From Candidatus Jacksonbacteria bacterium (GTDB lineage: Bacteria > Patescibacteriota > Patescibacteriia > UBA9629 > GWA2-43-13), in NCBI GenBank assembly GCA_018698735.1, contig JABIPD010000075.1, forward strand, positions 1 to 5,585: a stretch of 5,585 bases of DNA. The letters run 5' to 3'. The notes under the pieces are model-generated. The model had not been told where the DNA came from. It saw nothing but the letters and a program-made list of their open reading frames with translations, and made no database searches. The position numbers and the translations under genes are program-made. Shown here piece by piece: positions 1 to 5,585 of this stretch; within the stretch, counting starts at the first letter, position 1; each line of letters starts with the position of its first letter.

Positions 1-1402
1 CTTGGTGCTTACGAATGTATACACCAATAAGCAAGAACTTGAAGAATTAAAAGACGATATAAGCGAATTAAGAAAAAATATAGAAAGTATCGATGTTTCT
101 GTTGCCTGGTCATCGGTTCAAGATACGCATAAAAAAATTGTTCACACTATTGGGCGAGTAGATACTGCTTATAGAAAAGGACTGAATCTTCTTGAGATTG
201 GATTACCGCTTATGGGGGTGCCAGAGTCTCATGAATATTTGTTATTACTTCAAAACAATGCCGAGCTTAGACCAACAGGTGGGTTTATTGGCACGTATGG
301 CAGATTGGTAATGAATAATGGCGAAATAGAAACATTGTTTACCGATAATGTGTATACCTTAGATGATCCGGCATCTAAATATTTAAAGATTCCTTCTCCA
401 TGGCCGTATAAGTATTTTAATAATCAGCCGTATTGGTATTTACGAGATTCAAATTGGTCACCACATTTTCCAGATGCTGCAAGACAGGCTATTTCGTTGT
501 ACCAACAAGAAGGTGGTGAAGGTGGAATAGATACGGTTGTTGCTATAACTCCAGAATTCACGAAAGATGTATTATCTATTATTGGCGATATTACGATAGA
601 TGATACGGTTTATACCCCAGAGAATTTTTTTGAAATAGTAGAAAGCCACGTTGCGCGAGACTACGAAACGGAAGGCCTTCGTGTGTACGACAGAAAAGAG
701 ATAATTAATACCCTTGTTCAGGCGGCGCGTAAAAAAATAGTAAAAGAAGCGAGTGTAGAAACGTTAACAAAGATTGCTCAGGCGGCACTTGTGAATATAG
801 ACGAACGACATATTCTTTTGTTTTCGAATAATGCAGATATCCAGCAAGGATTGCAATTAAGAAATTGGGCGGGGGAGGTGAATGAAGATGTTGTTGGTGA
901 TTATATTATGGTGATAGATACGAACTTAGGTAGTTTAAAAACAGATCCTTTTGTAGAAAGAACATTAGCGTATTCTCTTGTTTTAGATAAAGATGGAAAG
1001 CTGCAAGCCAAGCTTGATATTACCTATAAAAACACCGCCTCGTTTACGTGGAAGACTACGCGGTACAGAACATATACTCGAGTATATGTACCTAAGGGTT
1101 CTCTTTTTGTAGATGTAGAAGGCAATGAAACAAATCTTAATATAACCTCGGAGTATAATAAGAGTGTTTTTGGAACATTTATCTCTATTGAACCTGGGGA
1201 AGAAGAAACATTAAGTTACACCTATATTCTTCCAGAAGAAGTTGGAGAGTATATTAAAAAAGTACAGTATTCGCTATTAGTACAAAAACAATCAGGCACT
1301 CTCGGCCATGAATTTTTTGGGGATATTCATTTAAATAATTCGAAATTTGATTTGCAAGGAATTTTGAATACAGATTTTTCTTTTTCATCTCCAGTAAAAT
1401 AA
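1..1402 (+). CDS. DUF4012 family protein, 3' part (5' end outside window)
   Basis: This is the C-terminal 466 residues of a DUF4012 protein. The family signature QNNAELRPTGGFIGTYG lies near residues 84-100 of the fragment. It is followed by a second typical block, LRDSNWSPHFPDAARQA, near 147-163, and by IDTVVAITPEF near 176-186. The first 55 or so residues are charged and helical (for example KQELEELKDDISELRKNI), probably a coiled coil after the missing N-terminus. The last third is rich in alternating beta-type residues and looks like an extracytoplasmic beta domain. Known members usually carry an N-terminal membrane anchor and are found in Patescibacteria and Actinobacteria; their function is not established. 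The open frame begins at the window edge with no credible start or ribosome binding site, so the true start lies upstream. The stop is TAA at 1400-1402. An outer-envelope role is inference from the family. Confidence 0.92.
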   Translation, partial: LVLTNVYTNKQELEELKDDISELRKNIESIDVSVAWSSVQDTHKKIVHTIGRVDTAYRKGLNLLEIGLPLMGVPESHEYLLLLQNNAELRPTGGFIGTYGRLVMNNGEIETLFTDNVYTLDDPASKYLKIPSPWPYKYFNNQPYWYLRDSNWSPHFPDAARQAISLYQQEGGEGGIDTVVAITPEFTKDVLSIIGDITIDDTVYTPENFFEIVESHVARDYETEGLRVYDRKEIINTLVQAARKKIVKEASVETLTKIAQAALVNIDERHILLFSNNADIQQGLQLRNWAGEVNEDVVGDYIMVIDTNLGSLKTDPFVERTLAYSLVLDKDGKLQAKLDITYKNTASFTWKTTRYRTYTRVYVPKGSLFVDVEGNETNLNITSEYNKSVFGTFISIEPGEEETLSYTYILPEEVGEYIKKVQYSLLVQKQSGTLGHEFFGDIHLNNSKFDLQGILNTDFSFSSPVK

Positions 1403-1410
1403 TTTTTTAC

Positions 1411-1449
1411 AAAAGGAGCAGCGCCGAGGTCTTGCGAGACAACGGCGCT
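1411..1449 (-). terminator. Intrinsic terminator closing the valS / small membrane gene unit
   Basis: On the minus strand the 7-bp arms AGCGCCG and CGGCGCT (plus positions 1443-1449 and 1420-1426) enclose a second 4-bp stem, GTCT/AGAC, with a CGCA loop. After the stem the minus strand reads GCTCC and then TTTT, a short U tract. The plus-strand side continues into GGTTACGG with no T run, so the hairpin is directional and serves the minus-strand transcript. It ends 18 bases from the stop codon of the convergent DUF4012 gene. The U tract is short and a few bases away from the stem, so efficiency may be modest. Confidence 0.65.
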
Positions 1450-1477
1450 GGTTACGGAGCAGACATGCGGTCTTCTC

Positions 1478-1633
1478 CTAGAATCCGAAGGTACGGTGCT
1501 CGAGAAAGGCGGCAAGGAGTCCGCCGACAATGAGCAGTAGGGCGCATACGATTCCTCTTACAATTGGAATCTCTACGGCCCTGGTAGCATGATCCTGCAG
1601 AGAGTCTGGAAGCCAAGCTAGGATCTGGGACAT
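1478..1633 (-). CDS. Small single-pass membrane protein, 51 aa, unknown function
   Basis: I do not recognise this protein. The frame starts with ATG at 1633, five bases after the stop of the preceding small gene, and ends with TAG at 1478. An AAGGTG ribosome binding sequence lies about 8 bases upstream, inside the last codons of that gene, so translation is probably coupled. The N-terminal 25 residues are mixed and contain a polar stretch (PDSLQDHATRAVE). Residues about 25-44 form one strongly hydrophobic helix with a GIVCALLLIVGGLLAAFL core, and a short EHRTFGF tail follows. GC is about 56%, well above the neighbouring valS. The gene is followed by a terminator hairpin. The reading frame, ribosome binding site and transmembrane segment together support a real gene, but no homologue could be checked. 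A small toxin or a membrane-complex subunit are possibilities only. Confidence 0.6.
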   Translation of the reverse strand: MSQILAWLPDSLQDHATRAVEIPIVRGIVCALLLIVGGLLAAFLEHRTFGF

Positions 1634-1638
1634 TGTCA

Positions 1639-1779
1639 TCACCTTTCAGCGTGATTCAGGCCGTGGTCAAGGCGACTCCTGAAGTCAGCATGGCGTTCAT
1701 ATTCCATCAGGAGGAATAGAATCCCATAGAGCATTCCTTCAAGGAGAATGCAGTTGATAGCTACAAGGATAGATTTCAC
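1639..1779 (-). CDS. Small single-pass membrane protein, 46 aa, unknown function
   Basis: I do not recognise this protein. The frame starts with GTG at 1779 and stops with TGA at 1639. The ribosome binding sequence AAGGAG overlaps the TAA stop of valS and lies 9 bases before the GTG, which is good spacing and is why this start was chosen over the internal ATG codons at residues 16 and 25. The protein opens with MKSILVAIN and has one hydrophobic helix at about residues 4-25. A charged tail of about 20 residues follows (for example EYERHADFRSRLDH). The arrangement is valS, 13 bases, this gene, 5 bases, second small membrane gene, terminator, so the two probably ride on the valS transcript and may act together. 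GC is higher than in valS, and the GTG start and clear ribosome binding site also differ from it. Confidence 0.6.
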   Translation of the reverse strand: MKSILVAINCILLEGMLYGILFLLMEYERHADFRSRLDHGLNHAER

Positions 1780-1792
1780 GGCTGAGTTCTCC

Positions 1793-4450
1793 TTAAGAAA
1801 GGGCTTTTAGTTTCTGAAGCGCGTTTTCTGCTTCAGCGAGTTTTTCTTGTTCTTTTTGTACAATAGATTGAGGAGCGTTGTCAATAAAGGAGGCGTTAGA
1901 AAGTTTATTTTTGAGTGCTTTAATATATTTTTCGAGTTTTTCTATTTCTTTTTTTGTTTTTTCTTTATTTACTGGAACATGAAGCGTAATAGTAACACCA
2001 GATTCCTGAATAACATGTCCTTTTTGTGGATAGTCTTTATTGGAAAGTGTAACACGTGCGAGTTTTTCAAAAAGATTTTGGTTTTTTGTAATTAGTTTTT
2101 GCTGAGCAGGTTTTGCGGTTATTACGGCATCAATAATATTTGATGCTTCTACCTGCAATTCTGCTCGGGCAGTTCTGATAGCAATAATAATATTTTGGAT
2201 TGTTTTAAAATCGGTAACTGGTTTATGTTTTTTGTTTTCTGGCCAAGATTCAACAATTAATAGATCTTCATTTTTTGTTGAGCCAGAAAGTTCGTTCCAA
2301 ATACGCTCTGTTACAAATGGAGTAAACGGGTGCCAGAGTTTTAGAAGGGAAGTAAGAATATATAAAAGTATGTCGTCTTTGCCTGCTCCGTCCGATCCGC
2401 CGACTGGCGGAGAGTGACTGGGGTCTTTTTCTATTTTTGCAATTTCTAAATACCAGTCAGCAAGTTCGTTCCAAGTGAATTCTCTCAATGTTTCTGCTGC
2501 AGCAGAGAGCTCGAACGCCTCTAAATGGTTTGTTACTTTTTCAATTGTAAAATGAAGTTGAGAAAGAATCCATTCATCGCTGAGGGTAGTAGGTTTTGGA
2601 GTTTTTGTTATTATTTTAGGCTTTTGAACGCTAGTAATAATAAAACGTGAAATATTCCAGAGTTTGTTTACAAAATTTCTGTAACCAGCGATTTTTTCTT
2701 CGTAAAGCCTACTGTCGTTTCCAGGTGTCGCGCCAACAATTAAAGAAAGCCGGAGTGCATCGGTTCCGTATTTTTTAATCATATCTAATGGGTCTATGCC
2801 ATTTCCAAGGCTCTTAGACATTTTACGGCCTTGCTTGTCTCTTACCATTCCATGCAGATAGACCGTTTCGAATGGTATTTCTTTCATACCATAGGTTGTC
2901 ATAAGAATCATTCTTGCAATCCAAAAGAAAAGAATATCGTATCCGGTTTCAAGAACATTTGTAGGATGAAAGGTTTTAACATCTTTTGATCGTTTCTTCC
3001 ATTGTGTGAGTGTTTCGTTGTCTTTTGGGCTTTCCAAGAGAGTTGAAAATGTCCATTGCCCAGAAGAAAACCATGTATCAAGCGTGTCGGGATCTTGTTT
3101 CCAGGTTCCTTCTTTCGTAGGCTTTGAAATACTTATTTCTGTTTCTTCTTTTTCGTTATACCAAACTGGAATACGGTGACCAAACCAAATTTGCCTGGAA
3201 ATACACCAGTCATGGAGATTTTCTATCCAGTGGAAATAAGTTTTATTGAATCGATTTGGAACAATAGAAATATCATTCGATTTCACAACATCGAGAGCTA
3301 TTTCTTTAAGGGACTGTTTTTTTCCTTTCCATTCAACGGCTTTGGTGTCAACAGAAATAAACCATTGTTTAGAGATAAGAGGCTCCACTGGCGTGTCGCA
3401 AAGATAACAAACAGACAAGTTGTGTTCGTATTCGGTGTTTATTTTTTCCACCAACCCTTCTCTTTTCATTTTTTCAACAATTTTTTCGCGGGCTTGGTTT
3501 GCATTTTGGCCTGCAAATTCTCCTGCGTGTCCGGTGAGTTCTCCTTTTTCATTAATTATTTGAACTATAGGAAGGTTGTGTTTTTGGGCGAGTTCAAAAT
3601 CGATAAAACTATGTGCCGGTGTAATAGTCATTGCCCCTGTTCCTTCTTCCATATCCGCGGCAGTATCTGCAATAACATGCGCCACTATGTCTCCATTCAT
3701 CCAGGGTATGGTAAGTGTTTTACCTACAAGGTCTTTGTATCTTTTATCTTCTGGGTGAACAATAATTGTTTTGTCTAAAAATTTTGTCTCTGGGCGAGCG
3801 GTTCCAATGGTGATTGGTCCGTATTTAAAGTAATAATAATTTCCTTTGGTTGTTTTGTGTTTTACTTCGTCGTTTGCAAGCGTCGAAGCACATCGTGGGC
3901 ACCAATTAACAATACGGTCTCCGCGATAAATAATCCCATCGTTGTGCATGGTTATAAATGTTTCTTGCACTACTTTCGTAAGCGTTGGGCTTAATGTATA
4001 AGCTTCCCGGGTCCAATCGCACGAGGATCCCATTTTACGAATTTGATTTCTGATGGTGTCTCGAGAGTCTTCCACAAAATCTTCAACTTCTTGTAAAAAT
4101 TGTGTTCGCCCTAAATCGTGACGAGTTTTGCCATCTTCTGCTATCAATTTTTCTACTCTATTTTGTGTCGCTATCGAGGCATGATCTGTTCCTGGTACCC
4201 AAAGAGTTTTTTTCCCTTGAAGTCTATTGTAGCGAATTAAAATGTCTTGGATTGCAAGCATCGAGGCATGCCCCAAATGAAGCGTTCCAGTAGCATTTGG
4301 AGGCGGCATAGATATGGTAAACGGATTTTTTCGCTTACCAGGCAGTTTATCTGGATTAAAAAAGCCAGATGACTCCCATTTTTTATAGATATCATCTTCG
4401 TGTTTTTTTGGTTCGTACGCTTTTTCCAGGCTCTCTTTAGATTTTTTCAT
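1793..4450 (-). CDS. valS: Valyl-tRNA synthetase (class Ia), complete, 885 aa
   Basis: ValRS charges tRNA-Val with valine in the cytoplasm and clears mischarged threonine. Motifs in order: PPPNATGTLHLGH with the HIGH signature HLGH at residues 58-61; CPRC at 184-187; the editing-domain threonine-rich motif GTARPET at 216-222 and GTGAMTITPAH at 270-280 with Asp 284; CYLC at 348-351; DWCISRQIWFGHRIP near 414-428; DTLDTWFSSG near 455-464; KMSKS at 543-547; the helical anticodon-binding domain from about 625; and a C-terminal coiled-coil arm at about 828-885. The two CxxC pairs probably bind zinc. The start was set at 4450 because the family N-terminus (EKAYEPKKHEDDIYKKW) follows it directly. The open frame extends 51 codons further upstream, but that part resembles nothing in ValRS and overlaps the promoter and leader of a plus-strand gene. 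No Shine-Dalgarno sequence precedes the ATG. A palindromic insertion encodes about residues 677-690. The stop TAA overlaps the next ribosome binding site. Confidence 0.97.
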   Translation of the reverse strand: MKKSKESLEKAYEPKKHEDDIYKKWESSGFFNPDKLPGKRKNPFTISMPPPNATGTLHLGHASMLAIQDILIRYNRLQGKKTLWVPGTDHASIATQNRVEKLIAEDGKTRHDLGRTQFLQEVEDFVEDSRDTIRNQIRKMGSSCDWTREAYTLSPTLTKVVQETFITMHNDGIIYRGDRIVNWCPRCASTLANDEVKHKTTKGNYYYFKYGPITIGTARPETKFLDKTIIVHPEDKRYKDLVGKTLTIPWMNGDIVAHVIADTAADMEEGTGAMTITPAHSFIDFELAQKHNLPIVQIINEKGELTGHAGEFAGQNANQAREKIVEKMKREGLVEKINTEYEHNLSVCYLCDTPVEPLISKQWFISVDTKAVEWKGKKQSLKEIALDVVKSNDISIVPNRFNKTYFHWIENLHDWCISRQIWFGHRIPVWYNEKEETEISISKPTKEGTWKQDPDTLDTWFSSGQWTFSTLLESPKDNETLTQWKKRSKDVKTFHPTNVLETGYDILFFWIARMILMTTYGMKEIPFETVYLHGMVRDKQGRKMSKSLGNGIDPLDMIKKYGTDALRLSLIVGATPGNDSRLYEEKIAGYRNFVNKLWNISRFIITSVQKPKIITKTPKPTTLSDEWILSQLHFTIEKVTNHLEAFELSAAAETLREFTWNELADWYLEIAKIEKDPSHSPPVGGSDGAGKDDILLYILTSLLKLWHPFTPFVTERIWNELSGSTKNEDLLIVESWPENKKHKPVTDFKTIQNIIIAIRTARAELQVEASNIIDAVITAKPAQQKLITKNQNLFEKLARVTLSNKDYPQKGHVIQESGVTITLHVPVNKEKTKKEIEKLEKYIKALKNKLSNASFIDNAPQSIVQKEQEKLAEAENALQKLKALS
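2386..2412. repeat. GC-rich palindromic element inserted in frame in valS
   Basis: TCCGCC at 2396-2401 and GGCGGA at 2406-2411 are perfect inverted arms around GACT. A further CTCCG at 2386-2390 can pair with CGGAG at 2408-2412. In valS it encodes a Pro/Gly/Ser-rich stretch (SHSPPVGGSDGAG, about residues 678-690) between the helix ending LEIAKIEK and the helix beginning KDDILLYIL of the anticodon-binding domain. It is much richer in GC than the valS sequence around it. It resembles the short GC-rich palindromic repeats scattered in some bacterial genomes, which can sit inside genes when their length preserves the frame. No full second copy is present in this window, so its repeat status is inference. 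Confidence 0.55.
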
Positions 4451-4496
4451 ACATGTATAGGGTAGCGACTTTATGTCTTTTAGGCAATTAGCTATA

Positions 4497-4524
4497 TTGA
4501 CAAATGATTGATTTGTGGTAGTAT
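4497..4524 (+). promoter_or_regulatory. Sigma70-type promoter with extended -10, driving the 68-aa gene
   Basis: A perfect -35 box TTGACA lies at 4497-4502. After a 16-base spacer comes TAGTAT at 4519-4524, preceded by TGG, giving the extended -10 form TGGTAGTAT. The predicted transcription start is near 4531, leaving a leader of about 88 bases before the GTG at 4619. It points away from valS and into the small gene. An alternative -10 hexamer, TATCTA at 4522-4527, would need a 19-base spacer and is less likely. The spacer contains a 6-base inverted repeat that could be an operator. Confidence 0.65.
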
Positions 4525-4530
4525 CTATTC

Positions 4531-4561
4531 TGCGTTGCGAAACATTCGTGGACGCATTTTT
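4531..4561 (+). promoter_or_regulatory. Leader hairpin with U tract (attenuator-like or 5' stabilising)
   Basis: TGCGT at 4531-4535 pairs with ACGCA at 4552-4556. CGAA at 4538-4541 pairs with TTCG at 4545-4548, closing an ACA loop, and two G-U pairs can bridge the stems with one bulged base. Five T residues follow at 4557-4561, and TTCTTTT comes a few bases later. The shape is that of an intrinsic terminator, yet it begins at the predicted transcription start and lies before the ribosome binding site. It could be an attenuator, a 5' stabilising hairpin, or the end of a very short RNA. The minus strand has no matching T run. Confidence 0.45.
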
Positions 4562-4605
4562 CGTTCTTTTGCTCTGAGACGATAACAGTAACCTCAAACT
4601 CAAAC

Positions 4606-4610
4606 GGAGG
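4606..4610 (+). promoter_or_regulatory. Ribosome binding site that decides the start of the 68-aa gene
   Basis: GGAGG lies 8 bases before the GTG at 4619 but only 2 bases before another in-frame GTG at 4613. The spacing favours 4619 as the true start, making the protein two residues shorter than the longest open frame. Confidence 0.7.
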
Positions 4611-4618
4611 CCGTGAAC

Positions 4619-4825
4619 GTGGAAGAGCCAATAGACCCAGCGATCAAAGCCGCAATGGAAGATCCTGAGTTAAGGCGCTGTTTGCTTGAAGCTGGGGTGA
4701 CCAACCCTGTCTTCACTCGAGATCCAGGTGTTTTGGAGGGTGGAAGAGTGGTTGTTCGTGCAATTGCTCCTCACCCAAACGCACCTGCAGCTCAGCTTGT
4801 TCATGAGATGACAGTTCCGCTTTAG
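4619..4825 (+). CDS. Small soluble protein, 68 aa, unknown function
   Basis: I do not recognise this protein. It starts with GTG at 4619, 8 bases after GGAGG, and ends with TAG at 4823-4825. It begins MEEPIDPAIKAAMEDPELRR, probably one acidic amphipathic helix to about residue 25 with a single Cys at 21. After GVTNPVF comes a region with short beta-type stretches (GGRVVVRAIA near 41-50) and a Pro/Ala-rich section (PHPNAPAAQ). It has no signal peptide or membrane helix and is net acidic. The gene has its own promoter, leader hairpin and terminator, and lies on the opposite strand to valS and tsaD. GC is about 53%, against roughly 25-45% in the large genes. The complete set of signals argues for a real gene, perhaps acquired separately from its neighbours. 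The function is unknown. Confidence 0.7.
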   Translation: MEEPIDPAIKAAMEDPELRRCLLEAGVTNPVFTRDPGVLEGGRVVVRAIAPHPNAPAAQLVHEMTVPL

Positions 4826-4842
4826 GGGCTGGGTACGTACTG

Positions 4843-4887
4843 GTGGTGCCGAGGAATGTTCGTTTCCTCTGCACCGCTTCTTATTTT
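4843..4887 (+). terminator. Intrinsic terminator of the 68-aa gene
   Basis: GGTGC at 4845-4849 pairs with GCACC at 4871-4875. After a single C/T mismatch, GAGGAA at 4851-4856 pairs with TTCCTC at 4864-4869 around a 7-base loop. Two more pairs can extend the base. The plus strand then reads TTCTTATTTT, a T-rich tail, while the minus strand has no T run after the stem, so it works for the plus-strand gene. The tail overlaps the stop codon of the convergent tsaD (TAA, plus positions 4881-4883). It starts 17 bases after the small gene's stop. Confidence 0.75.
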
Positions 4888-5585
4888 AGTGAAAGATTTG
4901 GGTTAGCAATAAAAGATTTTTTGGTTGGTTTTTTAAACATTGCAGCAATGCCAATCATAGCGGCATTATCTGCTGAAGTTTTTTCTCTGGGAACCCGCAG
5001 TTCTATTTTTTGTTCTTTGGCGAGATTGTGAAGGTTTTTTCGTAATAATGAATTGGCTGCAACGCCTCCTCCGACAATTACAATGTGTGGAGAGTGTTTT
5101 TTTATGGCTTTTTTGGTTTTTTTAATCAACACATCTATAGCTGCTGCTTGAAAAGATGCTGCTACATCGTTTTTGTTGTACGAAGGATTATCTTTTATGT
5201 AATACAGTACCGCTGTTTTTAAACCCGAAAAACTAAAATTAAAATCAGTAGAATCTAGCATGGGGCGAGGGAAGTCTATAGCTTCTGCGTTCCCACTTTG
5301 GGCTGTAGTTTCTATGGAAGGACCACCAGGGTAGGGAAGATTTAGCATTTTCGCTACTTTATCGAATGCTTCTCCTACAGCGTCGTCCATGGTTTCTCCA
5401 ATAATATCGTATTCACCGTGTTTTCGCATGAGCACTAATTGAGTGTGGCCACCAGAAACAAGCAATGCAAGGATTGGAAAATCTATTTTTTTTTCGCTCG
5501 CAAGGCTGGAATATATGTGGCCTTCCATATGGTTTATTGGGATGATTGGTTTTTCCCATGCATATGCAAGTGCCTTTGCTGTCTC
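4881..5585 (-). CDS. tsaD: tRNA N6-threonylcarbamoyladenosine transferase TsaD, C-terminal part
   Basis: TsaD (Kae1/YgjD) transfers the threonylcarbamoyl group to A37 of ANN-decoding tRNAs with TsaB and TsaE in the cytoplasm. The frame stays open to the window edge, where it reads ETAKALAYAWEKPIIPINH just before the first internal Met. So 234 residues are visible, and about 100-115 N-terminal residues of a usual 330-350 are missing. Visible motifs are the metal-binding NHMEGH, the ATP-site VSGGHTQLVL, the DDAVGEAFDKVAKMLNLPYPGGP block, FSFSGLKTAV, GGGVAANSLLR, and DNAAMIGIAA whose Asp completes the metal site. Motif order and spacing are normal, with no missing key residue. The Met at 5528 is not the start, because the HxEGH motif surrounds it. 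The gene ends TAA at the edge of a terminator that belongs to the opposing small gene. Confidence 0.97.
   Translation of the reverse strand, partial: ETAKALAYAWEKPIIPINHMEGHIYSSLASEKKIDFPILALLVSGGHTQLVLMRKHGEYDIIGETMDDAVGEAFDKVAKMLNLPYPGGPSIETTAQSGNAEAIDFPRPMLDSTDFNFSFSGLKTAVLYYIKDNPSYNKNDVAASFQAAAIDVLIKKTKKAIKKHSPHIVIVGGGVAANSLLRKNLHNLAKEQKIELRVPREKTSADNAAMIGIAAMFKKPTKKSFIANPNLSLK

Noticed and set aside
1394..1409. AT-rich inverted repeat GTAAAA/TTTTAC around the DUF4012 stop codon
   Set aside because: The stem would be only A-T pairs apart from one G-C, too weak to call a terminator for the plus-strand gene.
1327..1530. A 67-codon minus-strand frame
   Set aside because: It starts with TTG inside the 51-aa membrane gene, has no suitable ribosome binding site, crosses the terminator hairpin and runs antisense into the DUF4012 coding sequence.
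3176..3778. A 200-codon plus-strand frame opposite valS
   Set aside because: It is antisense to well-conserved ValRS motifs and is rich in Phe and Asn, as expected from the complement of AT-rich coding sequence.
4451..4500. A minus-strand promoter for valS
   Set aside because: TTGTCA and a TATACA close to the ATG are present, but no pair of boxes has acceptable spacing. I could not support a specific promoter or a leaderless start.
4451..4603. A 51-codon N-terminal extension of valS
   Set aside because: The frame is open and starts with ATG, but the residues resemble no ValRS N-terminus and the stretch covers the promoter and leader hairpin of the plus-strand gene. The family N-terminus begins right after the Met at 4450.
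4833..4840. GTACGTAC palindrome before the terminator
   Set aside because: It is an 8-base perfect palindrome with no second copy or context to suggest a role.
4843..5031. A plus-strand frame opposite the end of tsaD
   Set aside because: It starts inside the terminator hairpin of the 68-aa gene and lies antisense to conserved TsaD motifs.

Overview
The window looks like a piece of a Patescibacteria (CPR) genome, most probably from the Parcubacteria side. The evidence is an AT-rich backbone (roughly 25-45% GC in the segments I counted), a large DUF4012 protein, and a valyl-tRNA synthetase with PNATG/HLGH and TDHASIATQ variants that I associate with this group. No search was possible, so this placement rests on recognition. 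The three large reading frames run without internal TGA, which agrees with the ordinary bacterial code.

Layout. Positions 1-1402 (+) hold the 3' part of a DUF4012 gene that enters from the left edge. Positions 4450-1793 (-) hold a complete valS. Positions 5585-4881 (-) hold the 3' two thirds of tsaD, which runs off the right edge. Between these lie two short islands of clearly higher GC (about 53%). The left island (1403-1792) carries two tiny minus-strand genes directly behind valS, both predicted to be single-pass membrane proteins of 46 and 51 residues, followed by a hairpin terminator. The right island (about 4600-4880) carries a plus-strand gene for a 68-residue soluble protein. That gene has its own promoter, a leader hairpin, a strong Shine-Dalgarno sequence and a terminator, so it is a self-contained unit placed opposite in direction to its neighbours.

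How it fits together. valS and tsaD are housekeeping translation genes: tRNA-Val charging, and t6A37 modification of ANN-decoding tRNAs. The DUF4012 protein is probably an envelope protein of unknown role. The two small membrane genes probably share the valS transcript, because the valS stop codon overlaps their ribosome binding site. None of the three small proteins is recognised. Their higher GC, GTG starts and strong ribosome binding sites contrast with valS, which has no visible Shine-Dalgarno sequence, and this is the most interesting aspect of the window. A GC-rich palindromic element is also embedded in frame in valS.
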